Positions 54,306 through 62,987 are shown, numbered from the stretch's first letter. The stretch is 64,000 nt of DNA from Lentzea kentuckyensis (GCF_002150765.1 NZ_MUYM01000001.1:92326-156325), one strand, 5' to 3'. Numbers and translations are program-made. Notes: generated by a model not told the origin, from the sequence alone.

Positions 54306-54506
54306 ATGTATGCGACCAGGTACCGCACGAACCGCCGCACGCGCTCCGCTCGCGGCCCCGTGAACACCTCCCGCAATGGGGGAATCCAGGGACTTGTGCT
54401 GGTCAGGGACACGAGCCGTGCGGGTGTGTGGGTGCTCAAGCCCACCAAGCCGCAGGCTGCCGTGATCGAAGCGCAGCCCGTCGACGAGGGCAAGTCCGAA
54501 GCCTGA
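54306..54506 (+). CDS. Small basic conserved-position protein, unknown function
   Basis: I do not recognise this 66-residue protein. It is basic in the first half ([20 protein letters not shown]) and has [26 protein letters not shown] in the second, possibly a short beta-hairpin. It lies between rnc (8 bases away) and mutM (1 base away) on the same strand, which supports a real gene in the operon. No domain or signal is visible. Confidence 0.55.
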   Translation: MYATRYRTNRRTRSARGPVNTSRNGGIQGLVLVRDTSRAGVWVLKPTKPQAAVIEAQPVDEGKSEA

Positions 54507-54507
54507 C

Positions 54508-55365
54508 GTGCCCGAACTCCCAGAGGTCGAGGTAGTACGCCTCGGCCTCGAAGCCCACGTCGCCGGCCGGGTCATCTCCTCGGTAGAGGTTTTGCACCCA
54601 CGTGCTGTCCGCCGGCACGACCTGGGTTCCTTGGACTTCTGCGCGCGCTTGGCCGAGCAACCGATGGTTGCGGCCAAGCGCCGCGGCAAGTACCTCTGGG
54701 TGGAACTGGCCGACAAAGCCGCCATGCTCGCGCATCTGGGCATGAGTGGCCAAATGCTCGTTCAACCCTCGTCGGCTCCCGACGAGAAGCATCTGCGCGT
54801 CCGCTTCCGGTTCAAAGACGGCGGATCAGAGCTCCGTTTCGTTGACCAGCGAACCTTCGGCGGCCTCGCGCTGGCCGAGTTGGTCGAGGTCGATGGAACC
54901 CTCGTGCCGGATTCCGTCGCGCACATCGCGCGCGACCCCATGGATCCTCTCTTCTCCCGTGATGCTGCCGTGCGTGCGTTGCGCCTGCGTCACACGGAGA
55001 TCAAACGCGCCCTGCTCGACCAGACCCTCGTGTCCGGCATCGGCAACATCTACGCCGACGAGGCCCTCTGGCGTGCTCGGCTGCACGGCACCCGGATGAC
55101 GGACAAGCTCACGAAGGCCAAAGCCGCTGAGCTGCTCGACCACGCCACGGACGTGATGCGTGAGGCGCTCGGGCAGGGCGGGACCTCGTTCGACGCTCTC
55201 TACGTCAACATCAACGGTCAGTCCGGCTACTTCGACCGGTCACTGAACGCCTATGGCCAGGAGAACCGGCCGTGCAAGCGGTGCGGGGCCTCGATGATCC
55301 GCGAGCCGTTCATGAACCGCTCGTCGTACTCCTGCCCGCGCTGCCAGCCTCGCCCCAGGGCTTGA
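54508..55365 (+). CDS. mutM: Formamidopyrimidine-DNA glycosylase
   Basis: The 285-residue bifunctional DNA-repair enzyme removes 8-oxoguanine and formamidopyrimidines. It starts [14 protein letters not shown] with the catalytic Pro2/Glu3, has [11 protein letters not shown] (DNA contact Lys), the helix-two-turn-helix ([19 protein letters not shown]) and a C-terminal zinc finger ([25 protein letters not shown]). The MutT1 enzyme in this window handles the matching oxidised nucleotides. GTG 54508. Confidence 0.96.
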   Translation: MPELPEVEVVRLGLEAHVAGRVISSVEVLHPRAVRRHDLGSLDFCARLAEQPMVAAKRRGKYLWVELADKAAMLAHLGMSGQMLVQPSSAPDEKHLRVRFRFKDGGSELRFVDQRTFGGLALAELVEVDGTLVPDSVAHIARDPMDPLFSRDAAVRALRLRHTEIKRALLDQTLVSGIGNIYADEALWRARLHGTRMTDKLTKAKAAELLDHATDVMREALGQGGTSFDALYVNINGQSGYFDRSLNAYGQENRPCKRCGASMIREPFMNRSSYSCPRCQPRPRA

Positions 55366-55475
55366 GGCTCGCTTTCCGCTGCTCACCGTCGCGCTGACAA
55401 CCAGCGCACGTGTCCGCACGTCCTGTAACTGCCTCCTGTTTCGCGTCTCAAATCTCGAAGCCGTAACTCGCGTTA

Positions 55476-55504
55476 GACAGTACTGCGCATCGCGTAGTAC
55501 TGTC
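55476..55504. promoter_or_regulatory. PadR operator upstream of the padR gene
   Basis: GACAGTACT (55476-55484) and AGTACTGTC (55496-55504) are perfect inverted half-sites with an 11-bp spacer (GCGCATCGCGT). PadR family operators are typically such ATGT/ACTGT-like palindromes. It lies about 95 bases upstream of padR, so autoregulation is likely. Confidence 0.65.
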
Positions 55505-55542
55505 CACGGCGCAACAGTGACACTCCTGAAGACGGCGTTCGT

Positions 55543-55581
55543 TTGGTGGTCGAAATGGGCTTCGCCGTTTTCGACCACCAA
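55543..55581 (+). promoter_or_regulatory. Hairpin in the padR leader
   Basis: TTGGTGGTCGAAA (55543-55555) is perfectly complementary to 55569-55581 (TTTCGACCACCAA) over 13 bp with a 13-base loop. It lies between the operator and the padR start and may be a regulatory stem or terminator of upstream readthrough. Confidence 0.6.
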
Positions 55582-55598
55582 GCCGAGGCGGAGGGGCC

Positions 55599-55925
55599 AT
55601 GGACACGAGTCAGCTGCTCAAGGGGGTCCTGGACCTGGCCGTCCTTGCGGTTCTGCGCAAGGACGACGGGTACGGGTACGACGTGGTGCGCAGACTGCGC
55701 GCTGGGGGATTGAACGACGTGGGGGACGCGTCGGTGTACGGGACGCTGCGGCGGCTCTACAACGCGGGGATGCTGACCTCGTACGTGGTGCCGAGCGAAG
55801 AGGGGCCGCACCGCAAGTACTACAGCATCAACGAGACCGGGCGGGTGCGCCTGGCTGAGTCGAGGGAGACGTGGAGGTCGTTCGCCAGCACGCTGGACGG
55901 CCTGCTCGAGGAGGTCGCAGCATGA
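55599..55925 (+). CDS. PadR-family transcriptional regulator
   Basis: The 108-residue winged-helix protein shows the PadR pattern: LLKGVLDLAVLAVLRKDDGYGYDVVRRLRAGGL, VYGTLRRLYNAGMLTSYVVPS and GPHRKYYSINETGRVRL. PadR proteins repress neighbouring membrane or transporter genes in response to drugs, phenolics or envelope stress. ATG 55599 is followed by a membrane HAAS-domain gene that overlaps its stop by 4 bases, the usual PadR-HAAS pairing. Confidence 0.93.
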   Translation: MDTSQLLKGVLDLAVLAVLRKDDGYGYDVVRRLRAGGLNDVGDASVYGTLRRLYNAGMLTSYVVPSEEGPHRKYYSINETGRVRLAESRETWRSFASTLDGLLEEVAA

Positions 55926-57019
55926 ACACCCAAGCGCTCGGCGTCGAGTACTACCTGGCCGGGATGCGTGCCGCACTCGACGACCTGCCGCCCAACGAGG
56001 TCGCCGAGATCATGGAGGACGTCGAGGCGCACGTCGCGGAACTGTCCACCGAACTCGGGGAGAACGAGACCATCGAGCAGCGGCTCGGCTCGCCCGAGCA
56101 GTACGCGCAGGAGCTGAGGTCGGCCGCCGGATACCCGGCGCGGACCGAGCGGCTGCCGGTCACCACCAAGAAGAAGCTGCTGACCAGGCCGCGGGCGGCG
56201 GCGTGGGGGCTGGCGATCGGCGCGGGTGTCACGCTGCTCGCCGGGGCCGCGGCTCTGCGCGAACCGGCGGTCCTGTTGCTGCCCGGCGTGATCCTGGTGC
56301 TCAGCCTGGCGCTGGTGCACGACCGCGGGGCGACCCAGGCCGAGATCATGGCGCTGCCCGAGACGCTCAAGATCAAGCAGTGGCTGACGCCCGAGGCGGG
56401 CACGCCGGCGGAACGGGCGTTGACCTACCTGCGGACGTTGCAGCCCGCATGGTGGCTGGTGCGGGCCGGCCTAATCGGACTCGGCGCCGTGTTGCTGGCC
56501 GGTCGCGACATCCTCGGGTTCCTGTTCGTCGCCGCGATCGCCGTGGTGTCGGTGTTCGCCGGGCCGCGCGCCAAGACCGACCGGCGGTGGCTGTGGTTCA
56601 GCCTGCCGGCCTCGGCGCTGGCGGTCGGGCTGCTGGTCCAGGTGATCGACGTGACCGCGAACAACCTCGCCTACAACAACAGGTCGGCGTATCAGCCGGT
56701 GCCGAGCATGCAGCCGTACGAGAACATCTATGCGTACGACGAGAACGGCAAGTTGCTCACCAACGTGCTGTTGTACGACCAGGACGGCAATCCCATCAAC
56801 GCCCAGCGCCAGTACTACGGCTGCAGTGGTAGTGACCCGCAACCGATGATTCCTGCTAACAGGTATCCGCGGCCGAAGATCGACTACGAAAACGGTACCT
56901 GTTACACGGTGGAGCCGGATGTGTCCGCTCCGTCATCAACGGAGAGCACACCGTCGTCGAGTTCTGTTGTTACACCTTCCGACTCGGTGTCACCTACTTC
57001 TGTGTCACCCAGCAAGTAA
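55922..57019 (+). CDS. HAAS-domain membrane protein with extracytoplasmic C-terminal domain
   Basis: The 365-residue protein starts with a helical HAAS domain (about 1-75; YYLAGMRAALDDLPPNEVAEIMEDVEAHVAEL), which usually accompanies PadR regulators and membrane sensors. About five transmembrane helices follow (about 95-255, some in pairs), then a 110-residue outside domain (VTANNLAYNNRSAYQPVP to TCYTVEP) with two Cys and a Ser/Thr/Pro tail. It may work as a sensor or envelope protein controlled by PadR. ATG 55922 overlaps the padR stop. Confidence 0.85.
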   Translation: MNTQALGVEYYLAGMRAALDDLPPNEVAEIMEDVEAHVAELSTELGENETIEQRLGSPEQYAQELRSAAGYPARTERLPVTTKKKLLTRPRAAAWGLAIGAGVTLLAGAAALREPAVLLLPGVILVLSLALVHDRGATQAEIMALPETLKIKQWLTPEAGTPAERALTYLRTLQPAWWLVRAGLIGLGAVLLAGRDILGFLFVAAIAVVSVFAGPRAKTDRRWLWFSLPASALAVGLLVQVIDVTANNLAYNNRSAYQPVPSMQPYENIYAYDENGKLLTNVLLYDQDGNPINAQRQYYGCSGSDPQPMIPANRYPRPKIDYENGTCYTVEPDVSAPSSTESTPSSSSVVTPSDSVSPTSVSPSK

Positions 57020-57024
57020 TACCT

Positions 57025-57054
57025 GGAGCGGGACCCGTCGGGGGGTCCCGCTCC
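57025..57054. terminator. Bidirectional terminator between HAAS and marR genes
   Basis: GGAGCGGGACCC (57025-57036) pairs with GGGTCCCGCTCC (57043-57054). It lies between two converging stops and shares its last base with the marR stop codon. It should end both transcripts. Confidence 0.85.
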
Positions 57055-57494
57055 TACTTGTTCTCCTGCGGTTCGGCCAGGTGGCGCAATATAGGCATGG
57101 CCGAGCGCAGGTGTTCTCTGTCTTCCGGCGAAAGTTCGGACATTCTTTCACTCAATAGTTCGGCTTCGCCGTGAGCGAGCGACAGGATCGTCTCGCGACC
57201 GACTTCGGTGAGCACGACTATCGTCGCTCGGCCGTCCGCGGCGTCGGGTTCGCGGCGGACCAGGCCGGTGGACTCCAGGCTGGTCACGACGGTTGTGGCG
57301 GTCGGCTGCGAACAGAGTGCGCGCACCGCGATCTCGCCGATCCGCATCGGGCCGTGGGCGCTCAGTTCTGACAGCACCAATAACTGGGTGGGTTGCAAAC
57401 GACGAGCCGGAGCGGCCTGTCGAAGACTTCGCACCAGCCGGTGCACGGCCACCACGAGTTGAAGTGCCTCGTGGTTGGTGACGGTGGTGGGCAT
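57054..57494 (-). CDS. MarR-family transcriptional regulator
   Basis: The 146-residue winged-helix protein has LVVAVHRLVRSLRQ, LQPTQLLVLSELSAHGPMRIGEIAVRALCSQPTATTVVTSLESTGLVRREPDAADGRATIVVLTEVGRE, which covers the HTH and the DxRxx wing. It probably acts as a dimer repressor of its own gene and the divergent kdpDE operon or other targets. ATG 57494 is preferred (GGAGA 5 bases upstream); GTG 57533 is possible. A palindrome in the intergenic region may be its site. Confidence 0.9.
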   Translation of the reverse strand: MPTTVTNHEALQLVVAVHRLVRSLRQAAPARRLQPTQLLVLSELSAHGPMRIGEIAVRALCSQPTATTVVTSLESTGLVRREPDAADGRATIVVLTEVGRETILSLAHGEAELLSERMSELSPEDREHLRSAMPILRHLAEPQENK

Positions 57495-57633
57495 CGTTTC
57501 TCCGCGCGCATGTGATTGTCCGAATTCGGACACGAACCCTGGAACTTTCCCTCATTCACGCTCCGCGCGCTATCCGCCAACTGCCGATAACCCATTCGGC
57601 CGTTGTGGTGACGCGGGGTGTCACGGCGCGCGT

Positions 57634-57655
57634 CCGGCACACTTAAATGTGCTGG
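57634..57655. promoter_or_regulatory. Palindrome in the marR-kdpD intergenic region (candidate MarR site)
   Basis: CC-G-GCACA (57634-57641) and TGTGC-T-GG (57648-57655) are inverted half-sites around CTTAAA; seven of eight positions pair. The AT centre and the length are usual for MarR dimers. Confidence 0.5.
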
Positions 57656-57721
57656 TAAACGGCGTAAAAAGTGCGGTGAGGCTCACTCGAACGGGCGCCG
57701 TGCTGAAGCATGATTCAACGA

Positions 57722-57735
57722 GACAGATCTCTGTC
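57722..57735 (+). promoter_or_regulatory. Palindrome just upstream of kdpD
   Basis: GACAGA-TC-TCTGTC is a 6-bp perfect palindrome with a 2-base centre, 24 bases before the chosen kdpD start. It could be an operator for MarR, KdpE or another regulator. Confidence 0.45.
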
Positions 57736-57758
57736 GAAAGATGTGGGAAGGAGCACTC

Positions 57759-60314
57759 GTGTCGCCGGGCGGCGCAGTGCGTACCCCCGAACAGCCCACG
57801 CGGAACCAGGAGCAGACTGGTCCGGTGAGTGCGAAACCCAGGCGTGGCGAGCTGCGGATCTACCTCGGTGCAGCTCCGGGCGTTGGCAAGACGTTCGGGA
57901 TGCTCGGCGAGGCGCACCGGCGGCGGGAACGCGGCACGGACGTGGTCATCGGCTTTGTGGAGACCCACGGCCGCGCGAAGACCGCCGAACTGGTCGAGGG
58001 CCTGGAAATCGTGCGGCGGAGGCACTTCACGCACCGCGGGGTCGAACTCACCGAGATGGACGTCGACGCCGTGCTGGCCCGTGCCCCCGAGGTGGCGGTC
58101 GTCGACGAACTCGCGCACACGAACGTGCCCGGCTCCCGTAATGCAAAAAGATGGCAGGACGTTGAGGAACTCCTCGAAGCCGGGATCGACGTCCTGTCGA
58201 CCGTCAACGTCCAGCACCTGGAATCGCTCAACGACGTAGTGCATCGCATAACGGGCGTTCCGCAACAGGAAACAGTGCCGGACGAAGTCGTGCGCAAAGC
58301 GAACCAAATGCAGCTCGTCGACCTCACGCCGGAAGCACTGCGCCGCAGGCTCGCCCACGGCGACGTCTATGCGGCGAACAAGATCGACGCGGCGCTCGGC
58401 AACTACTTCCGCGTCGGCAACCTCACCGCGTTGCGCGAGCTCGCGCTGTTGTGGGTCGCGGACCAGGTCGATGTCGCGTTGTTGCGCTACCGGGCCGAGC
58501 AGCAGATCACCGATACGTGGGAAACGCGCGAACGCGTCGTCGTCGCGATCACCGGTGGTGCGGAGAGCGAGACGCTCATCCGCCGCGCGCGCCGCATCGC
58601 CACGCGCGCGGGTGGCGACCTTCTGGTCGTGCACGTGCTCAGAGGAGACGGGCTCGCGGGAGCCGACCCGCACGCACTGACGAAGTACCGCAAACTCGCG
58701 GAAGACGTCGGCGCGACGTTCCACACGGTCGTCGGCGATGACGTGCCGACGGCATTGCTGGAGTTCTCTCGCGGCGTGAACGCCACACAGCTCGTGGTCG
58801 GCACATCGCGCCGTTCACGGTTCGCGCGCGTGTTCTCCGCGGGCATCGGCTCCACGGTCGTACAGGAGTCCGGCGCGATCGACGTCCACATGGTCACGCA
58901 TCCGGCGACGACCAGCGGCTGGCGCGCCCGGTTCGCGGGCAGCCCGCTCAGGCCGAGCAGGCTCGCGTGGGGCTGGTTCCTCGCGATCGCCGGGCCCGCG
59001 CTGGTGACGGCGGCCGGCACGTCGATGCGGGCCGGCCTGAACTTCTCGACGAACGTCATCGCGTACCTCCTGGTCACGCTGGTCGTCGCGATCGTCGGCG
59101 GATTGGGCCCGGCGATCACAGCCGCGCTCCTCAGCGCGTTGATGCTGAACTTCTTCTTCACCGAGCCCATCTACACGTTCACCATCAACGCGCAGGAGAA
59201 CGTGCTCACCTTCCTCGCGATGATCGTCGTGGGCGTCTCCACGGCGTTGGTCGTGGACTACGCCGCCCGCCGCGCTGCGCAGGCAGCGCGCGCACGGACC
59301 GAGGCCACGCTCCTCGCGTCGTACGCGCGCACCGTGCTGACGAACCCGTTTCCGCTCGCACGGCTGTTGGAGAAGGTGAAGGAGAACTTCGGTCTGACAT
59401 CCGTCGCGCTGTTGGAACGCGTCGACGGCGACTGGGAACGCGTGGCGTGTGTCGGCGCGAGTCCGTGCGACGAACCTGACGAGGCGGACGTCGACATCGC
59501 GGTGACCCCCGAGGTGCACTTCGCGTTGCGCGGCCGGTCGCTGCCGGCGTCCGACCGCCGGGTGCTGGAAGCGGCCGCCGGGCAGGCGTTGCTCGCGCTG
59601 AGGCAGCAACGCATGGCCGAGCAGGCCCTCGAAGTCCAGCGGCAGGCCTCGCGCTCCGAGCTGCGGACTGCGTTGCTGAGCGCCGTCGGTCACGACCTCC
59701 GCACGCCGCTGACCTCGATCAAGGCGTCGGTGGGCTCGTTGCGCGACCCCGAGCTGACGCTGTCCGACTCCGACACCGCCGAACTGCTGGAGGCCGTCGA
59801 GGAGTCCGCCGACCGTCTCACCGGCCTGATCGACAACCTGCTCGACTCCTCCCGCCTCGCGACGGGCGCCGTCGAGCCGCAGTTCCGCGCCGTCGGCTAC
59901 TACGAAGCCGTGGCACGGGCGCTGAGCGGGCTCGGCGGGGACATCGAGGTCGACGTACCCGAGTCGTTGCCGCCGGTGCGCGCCGACGTCGGGCTGCTCG
60001 AACGAGTGATCGCGAACGTCGTCGGCAACGCGCTGCGTTACGCGGGTGCCGTGGCGCTGCGGGCGTCGGCGCACGGCGACGAGGTGGAGTTGCGCGTCGT
60101 CGACCACGGCCGCGGCCTGCCGCGCGACACAGCGGACCAGGTGTTCGCGCCGTTCCAGCGCCTCGGCGACCGCACGCCGGGTGGCGTTGGTCTCGGTCTG
60201 AGCGTGGCGAAGGGCTTCACCGAGGCGATGGAGGGCACGATCACCATGGAGGACACGCCCGGTGGCGGCCTCACCGTGGTGATCTCACTCCCGGTCGATG
60301 AGAGGGCTTCGTGA
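57759..60314 (+). CDS. kdpD: KdpD osmosensitive K+ channel histidine kinase
   Basis: The 851-residue sensor kinase has the KdpD N-terminal domain with Walker A-like YLGAAPGVGKTFGML (about 36-50), a universal-stress-like domain (about 255-375), four transmembrane helices (DUF4118; about 395-500), a GAF-type region, and a kinase core with the phospho-His in SAVGHDLRTPLTSIKAS and DHGRGLPRD/GVGLGLSVAKGF ATP motifs. It controls potassium uptake with KdpE. GTG 57759 is preferred over ATG 57741 because GGAAGGAG lies just before it. No kdpFABC is in the window. Confidence 0.92.
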   Translation: MSPGGAVRTPEQPTRNQEQTGPVSAKPRRGELRIYLGAAPGVGKTFGMLGEAHRRRERGTDVVIGFVETHGRAKTAELVEGLEIVRRRHFTHRGVELTEMDVDAVLARAPEVAVVDELAHTNVPGSRNAKRWQDVEELLEAGIDVLSTVNVQHLESLNDVVHRITGVPQQETVPDEVVRKANQMQLVDLTPEALRRRLAHGDVYAANKIDAALGNYFRVGNLTALRELALLWVADQVDVALLRYRAEQQITDTWETRERVVVAITGGAESETLIRRARRIATRAGGDLLVVHVLRGDGLAGADPHALTKYRKLAEDVGATFHTVVGDDVPTALLEFSRGVNATQLVVGTSRRSRFARVFSAGIGSTVVQESGAIDVHMVTHPATTSGWRARFAGSPLRPSRLAWGWFLAIAGPALVTAAGTSMRAGLNFSTNVIAYLLVTLVVAIVGGLGPAITAALLSALMLNFFFTEPIYTFTINAQENVLTFLAMIVVGVSTALVVDYAARRAAQAARARTEATLLASYARTVLTNPFPLARLLEKVKENFGLTSVALLERVDGDWERVACVGASPCDEPDEADVDIAVTPEVHFALRGRSLPASDRRVLEAAAGQALLALRQQRMAEQALEVQRQASRSELRTALLSAVGHDLRTPLTSIKASVGSLRDPELTLSDSDTAELLEAVEESADRLTGLIDNLLDSSRLATGAVEPQFRAVGYYEAVARALSGLGGDIEVDVPESLPPVRADVGLLERVIANVVGNALRYAGAVALRASAHGDEVELRVVDHGRGLPRDTADQVFAPFQRLGDRTPGGVGLGLSVAKGFTEAMEGTITMEDTPGGGLTVVISLPVDERAS

Positions 60315-60991
60315 CGAAGGTACTGGTGGTCGACGACGAACCGCAGATCGTGCGTGCGCTGCGGATCAACCTCTCCGCTCGCGGCTACGAGGTGCTGACC
60401 GCTCACGACGGCGCTTCGGCGCTGCGCCTGGCCGCCGACGGCAAACCCGACGTCGTGGTCCTCGACCTCGGCCTGCCGGACATGGACGGCACCGACGTCA
60501 TCGCCGGCCTGCGCGGCTGGACCACCCTGCCGATCATCGTGCTGTCCGCCCGCACCGACTCGGCCGACAAGGTCGACGCCCTGGACGCGGGCGCCGACGA
60601 CTACGTGACGAAACCGTTCGGCATGGACGAGCTGCTGGCCAGGCTGCGCGCCGCGGTCCGCCGCTCGGCCGCCGCGGGACCAGAGGACGAGCCGGTCGTG
60701 CGGACGGCCTCGTTCACGGTGGACCTCGCGGCCAAGCGGGTGCTGAAGGACGACGTCGAGGTCCACCTCACGCCGACCGAGTGGGGACTGCTGGAGGTAC
60801 TCGCGCGCAACGCCGGGAAGCTCGTCGCGCAGAAACAGCTGCTGCGGGACGTGTGGGGGCCCGCGTACGAGAAGGAGACGCACTACCTGCGGGTGTACCT
60901 GGCGCAGCTGCGGCGGAAGCTGGAACCGGAGCCCGCGCGGCCGCGACACCTGGTCACCGAACCTGGAATGGGGTACAGGTTCGAGGTGTGA
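60311..60991 (+). CDS. kdpE: KdpE OmpR-family response regulator
   Basis: The 226-residue regulator has a receiver (VLVVDDEPQIVRALR; phospho-Asp in VVVLDLGLPDMDG; K in VTKPFGMDELL) and a winged-helix DNA-binding domain ending HYLRVYLAQLRRKLE and MGYRFEV. Its GTG overlaps the kdpD stop by 4 bases, so the pair is translationally coupled. Expected targets, kdpFABC, are elsewhere if present. Confidence 0.93.
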   Translation: MTKVLVVDDEPQIVRALRINLSARGYEVLTAHDGASALRLAADGKPDVVVLDLGLPDMDGTDVIAGLRGWTTLPIIVLSARTDSADKVDALDAGADDYVTKPFGMDELLARLRAAVRRSAAAGPEDEPVVRTASFTVDLAAKRVLKDDVEVHLTPTEWGLLEVLARNAGKLVAQKQLLRDVWGPAYEKETHYLRVYLAQLRRKLEPEPARPRHLVTEPGMGYRFEV

Positions 60992-61074
60992 CGCCGTGGG
61001 TGTGACGCCGCGGGCTGGACGCCGAGCGAGAGCCGGTCACGGGGAATGCGGGTGTTCCACCAGCACGTGACGTG

Positions 61075-61572
61075 TCACGGCTTGGGGTCCGGTGCCGGAG
61101 ACGTCGGCGACGAGGACGACGACGGCGGCGTGGTGGTCGACGAGGCCGACGTAGAAGAAGAGGACGACGTCGGCGGTTCCGTGTACGACGCGGGCGGGTT
61201 GCTCTGCGGCTGCGTCGGCTGGACGGGGTTCGTCGTCACCTGGGGCCCCTCCGGCGTGCCGGGCTTCGGCTGTTCCTGCGGACGCGCCGCCTGCTTGCGG
61301 TCCGGCTTGGCCGACGAGGGCGCGGCGGAGGACACCGTGACGACGACCGTGCTGGTGCTGCCGTCCGGCGCGACGCTGGTGATGGTCTGGACGACGTCGG
61401 CGGACGTGCGTTCCGGCGCCGCCTCCTTGCCGGACGCGGCGAGCATGGACGCCACCGTGGCGAACAGGGTCGCGACGACCACGCCGCCCGCGGCCAGCAT
61501 CACCGCCGTGCCCACGCGCTTCTTCGGGACCGCCGGCTCGGTTGGTGACTGCGGATGATCTTCCTCGAACAC
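61075..61572 (-). CDS. Single-span membrane protein with Ser/Thr/Pro-rich outer tail
   Basis: The 165-residue protein has a short cytoplasmic stretch, a transmembrane helix (GTAVMLAAGGVVVATLFATV, about 22-42) and a 115-residue outside region rich in Ser, Thr and Pro (PPTSSSSSTSASSTTTPPSS), which may be O-glycosylated. GTG 61572 is chosen since GAGGAG lies 6 bases before it and only touches ATG 61578. Its helix resembles that of the next upstream gene, so the two may be paralogues. Function unknown. Confidence 0.65.
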   Translation of the reverse strand: MFEEDHPQSPTEPAVPKKRVGTAVMLAAGGVVVATLFATVASMLAASGKEAAPERTSADVVQTITSVAPDGSTSTVVVTVSSAAPSSAKPDRKQAARPQEQPKPGTPEGPQVTTNPVQPTQPQSNPPASYTEPPTSSSSSTSASSTTTPPSSSSSPTSPAPDPKP

Positions 61573-61700
61573 ACCCATCTCCTCGTGGGAAACCCGGTCG
61601 GATGGACTTGCGTTCGAGTTATCGGCGGAAACGCACCAAAGCCTCAGCGACGCCACACCTTCGTGTAGCTCTGCGTCACTGGACGGTGACTGGCGTAACC

Positions 61701-62162
61701 CTAAGCAGGATCAGTCGTTGTCGTCGGCGCCGTTGTGGTGGTCGTCGTGGTCGTCGTGGTGGTCGTCGTCGTGGTGGTCGTAGTCGTCGTGGTCGACGTG
61801 TTCACCGGCGGCGGGTCATCCGTCGTGACGGTGGTCGTCGTGCCGTCAGGACGCGTGATGGTGGTGATGCGCGGGTTCTTCGTCGTCGTGGTCGTGGAGG
61901 TCGTGGTCTCCGGTACGGACGACGAGGTCACCTCCACCGACGACGTGGGCGAGGACGTCGGCACGATGCTCAGGGCGTCGCGCACGGCCTCCTTGCGCGG
62001 CAACTGGGTCGACGGGGTGTCGGTGGCGTTGTCCGAGCCGGCCGCGAGCGACGCGACGGCGGCGAAGACGGTCGCCAGGACGACGCCGGACGCGGCGAGG
62101 ACGACCTGCGGCGCGCCGCGGAAAAAGCGCGAGCGCGAGTCAGGTTCCGGGCTCTCGTACAC
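61701..62162 (-). CDS. Single-span membrane protein with poly-threonine outer tail
   Basis: The 153-residue protein has a transmembrane helix (APQVVLAASGVVLATVFAAV, about 17-40), a short Ser/Thr stretch, and an outside tail ending in 21 consecutive Thr, then APTTTTDPA. The poly-Thr run is coded by ACC/ACG/ACA/ACT mixtures, so it is selected at the protein level rather than a pure microsatellite. GTG 62162 has AGGGGA 6 bases upstream. The helix resembles the neighbouring gene's. It may span the cell wall as a glycosylated stalk. Confidence 0.65.
   Translation of the reverse strand: MYESPEPDSRSRFFRGAPQVVLAASGVVLATVFAAVASLAAGSDNATDTPSTQLPRKEAVRDALSIVPTSSPTSSVEVTSSSVPETTTSTTTTTKNPRITTITRPDGTTTTVTTDDPPPVNTSTTTTTTTTTTTTTTTTTTTTTAPTTTTDPA
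61731..61793. repeat. Trinucleotide repeat coding for poly-threonine
   Basis: 63 bases made only of GGT, CGT, TGT and AGT triplets on the plus strand code on the minus strand for an unbroken Thr run. Its mixed triplets could still be prone to slippage, so length may vary between strains. Confidence 0.85.
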
Positions 62163-62183
62163 GAAGTTTCCCCTGCTCAACCG

Positions 62184-62906
62184 TTAGAAGCCGAAGTTCT
62201 GGGTCCAGTAGTTGCCACGGGTGTCGAGACCCAGGCCCATGGTGGTGAACTCGCAGTTCAGGATGTTTTCGCGGTGGCCCTGGGAGTTCATCCAGCCCTC
62301 CATCACGGCCTTGGGCGTGGCGTAGCCCATCGCGATGTTCTCGCCGCCGGGCTTCGGGTAGCCCGCTTCCCGCATCCGCTGGTCGAAGGTCCTGCCGTCC
62401 TTCGACTTGTGCGAGAAGTAGTTCTGGGTGGCCATGTCCGTGCTGTGGCCCTGCGCCGCGGTCGTGATGCGGTCGTCGATCACCAACGCCTTGCAGCCCT
62501 TCACGGCGCGTTCGTCGTTCACGAGTGCGAGCACGGCCTGCTCCGGCGTCTGCCCTGAGGGCTGCTGCGGCGGTTGAGCGGGCGGCTTCGGCGCTTCGGG
62601 AGGCGTCGTCGTGGTGGTGGGAGCCGCTGACGGAGAAGAGGGGGAGGTGGCAGTCGTGGAAGAAGTGGTGGGAGCGGAGGAAGCCGACGATCCCGCTGGG
62701 GTGCCGGCGTCCTGGTCGTTCGCGGGGGCCGGTCTGTTGTTGGGTGCGGCCGCGTTGCCTGTGCCGAACTGGTTCCCTGCGTCGGTGGTCTCCTGCTGGG
62801 CGGCATTGGTGAAGCTGATGCCGAGAGGAGAAGTCCCGGTGAAGGCAAGACCGCCGATTCCGGTCGCACCGATCAGCAGGCCGAGTAAGAGGCTGCGGGC
62901 ACTCAC
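62184..62906 (-). CDS. Secreted or membrane-anchored CAP (SCP/PR-1) domain protein
   Basis: The 240-residue protein begins with a hydrophobic signal or anchor (RSLLLGLLIGATGIGGLAFTG), then a disordered Ala/Pro/Thr/Ser region (about 40-120), then a CAP domain (about 125-240): VLALVNDERAVKGCKAL, MATQNYFSHKSKDGRTFDQRMREAGYPKPGGENIAMGY, GHRENILNCEFTTMGLGL. CAP domains occur in secreted sterol-binding or protease-like proteins; the bacterial function is mostly unknown. GTG 62906 is the start. It heads a minus-strand run with two Thr-rich proteins. Confidence 0.88.
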   Translation of the reverse strand: MSARSLLLGLLIGATGIGGLAFTGTSPLGISFTNAAQQETTDAGNQFGTGNAAAPNNRPAPANDQDAGTPAGSSASSAPTTSSTTATSPSSPSAAPTTTTTPPEAPKPPAQPPQQPSGQTPEQAVLALVNDERAVKGCKALVIDDRITTAAQGHSTDMATQNYFSHKSKDGRTFDQRMREAGYPKPGGENIAMGYATPKAVMEGWMNSQGHRENILNCEFTTMGLGLDTRGNYWTQNFGF

Positions 62907-62987
62907 GGGTCGGCACCGTACCACTAATGGGTGACAACCCCAGAGTGCGTCTTCGGTCACCTTGGGTGACTACGCAACCATTCGGGG

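Noticed and set aside
61731..61793. Possible regulatory microsatellite outside genes
   Set aside because: It is in frame within a Thr-rich membrane protein with mixed codons, so coding is the simplest explanation.
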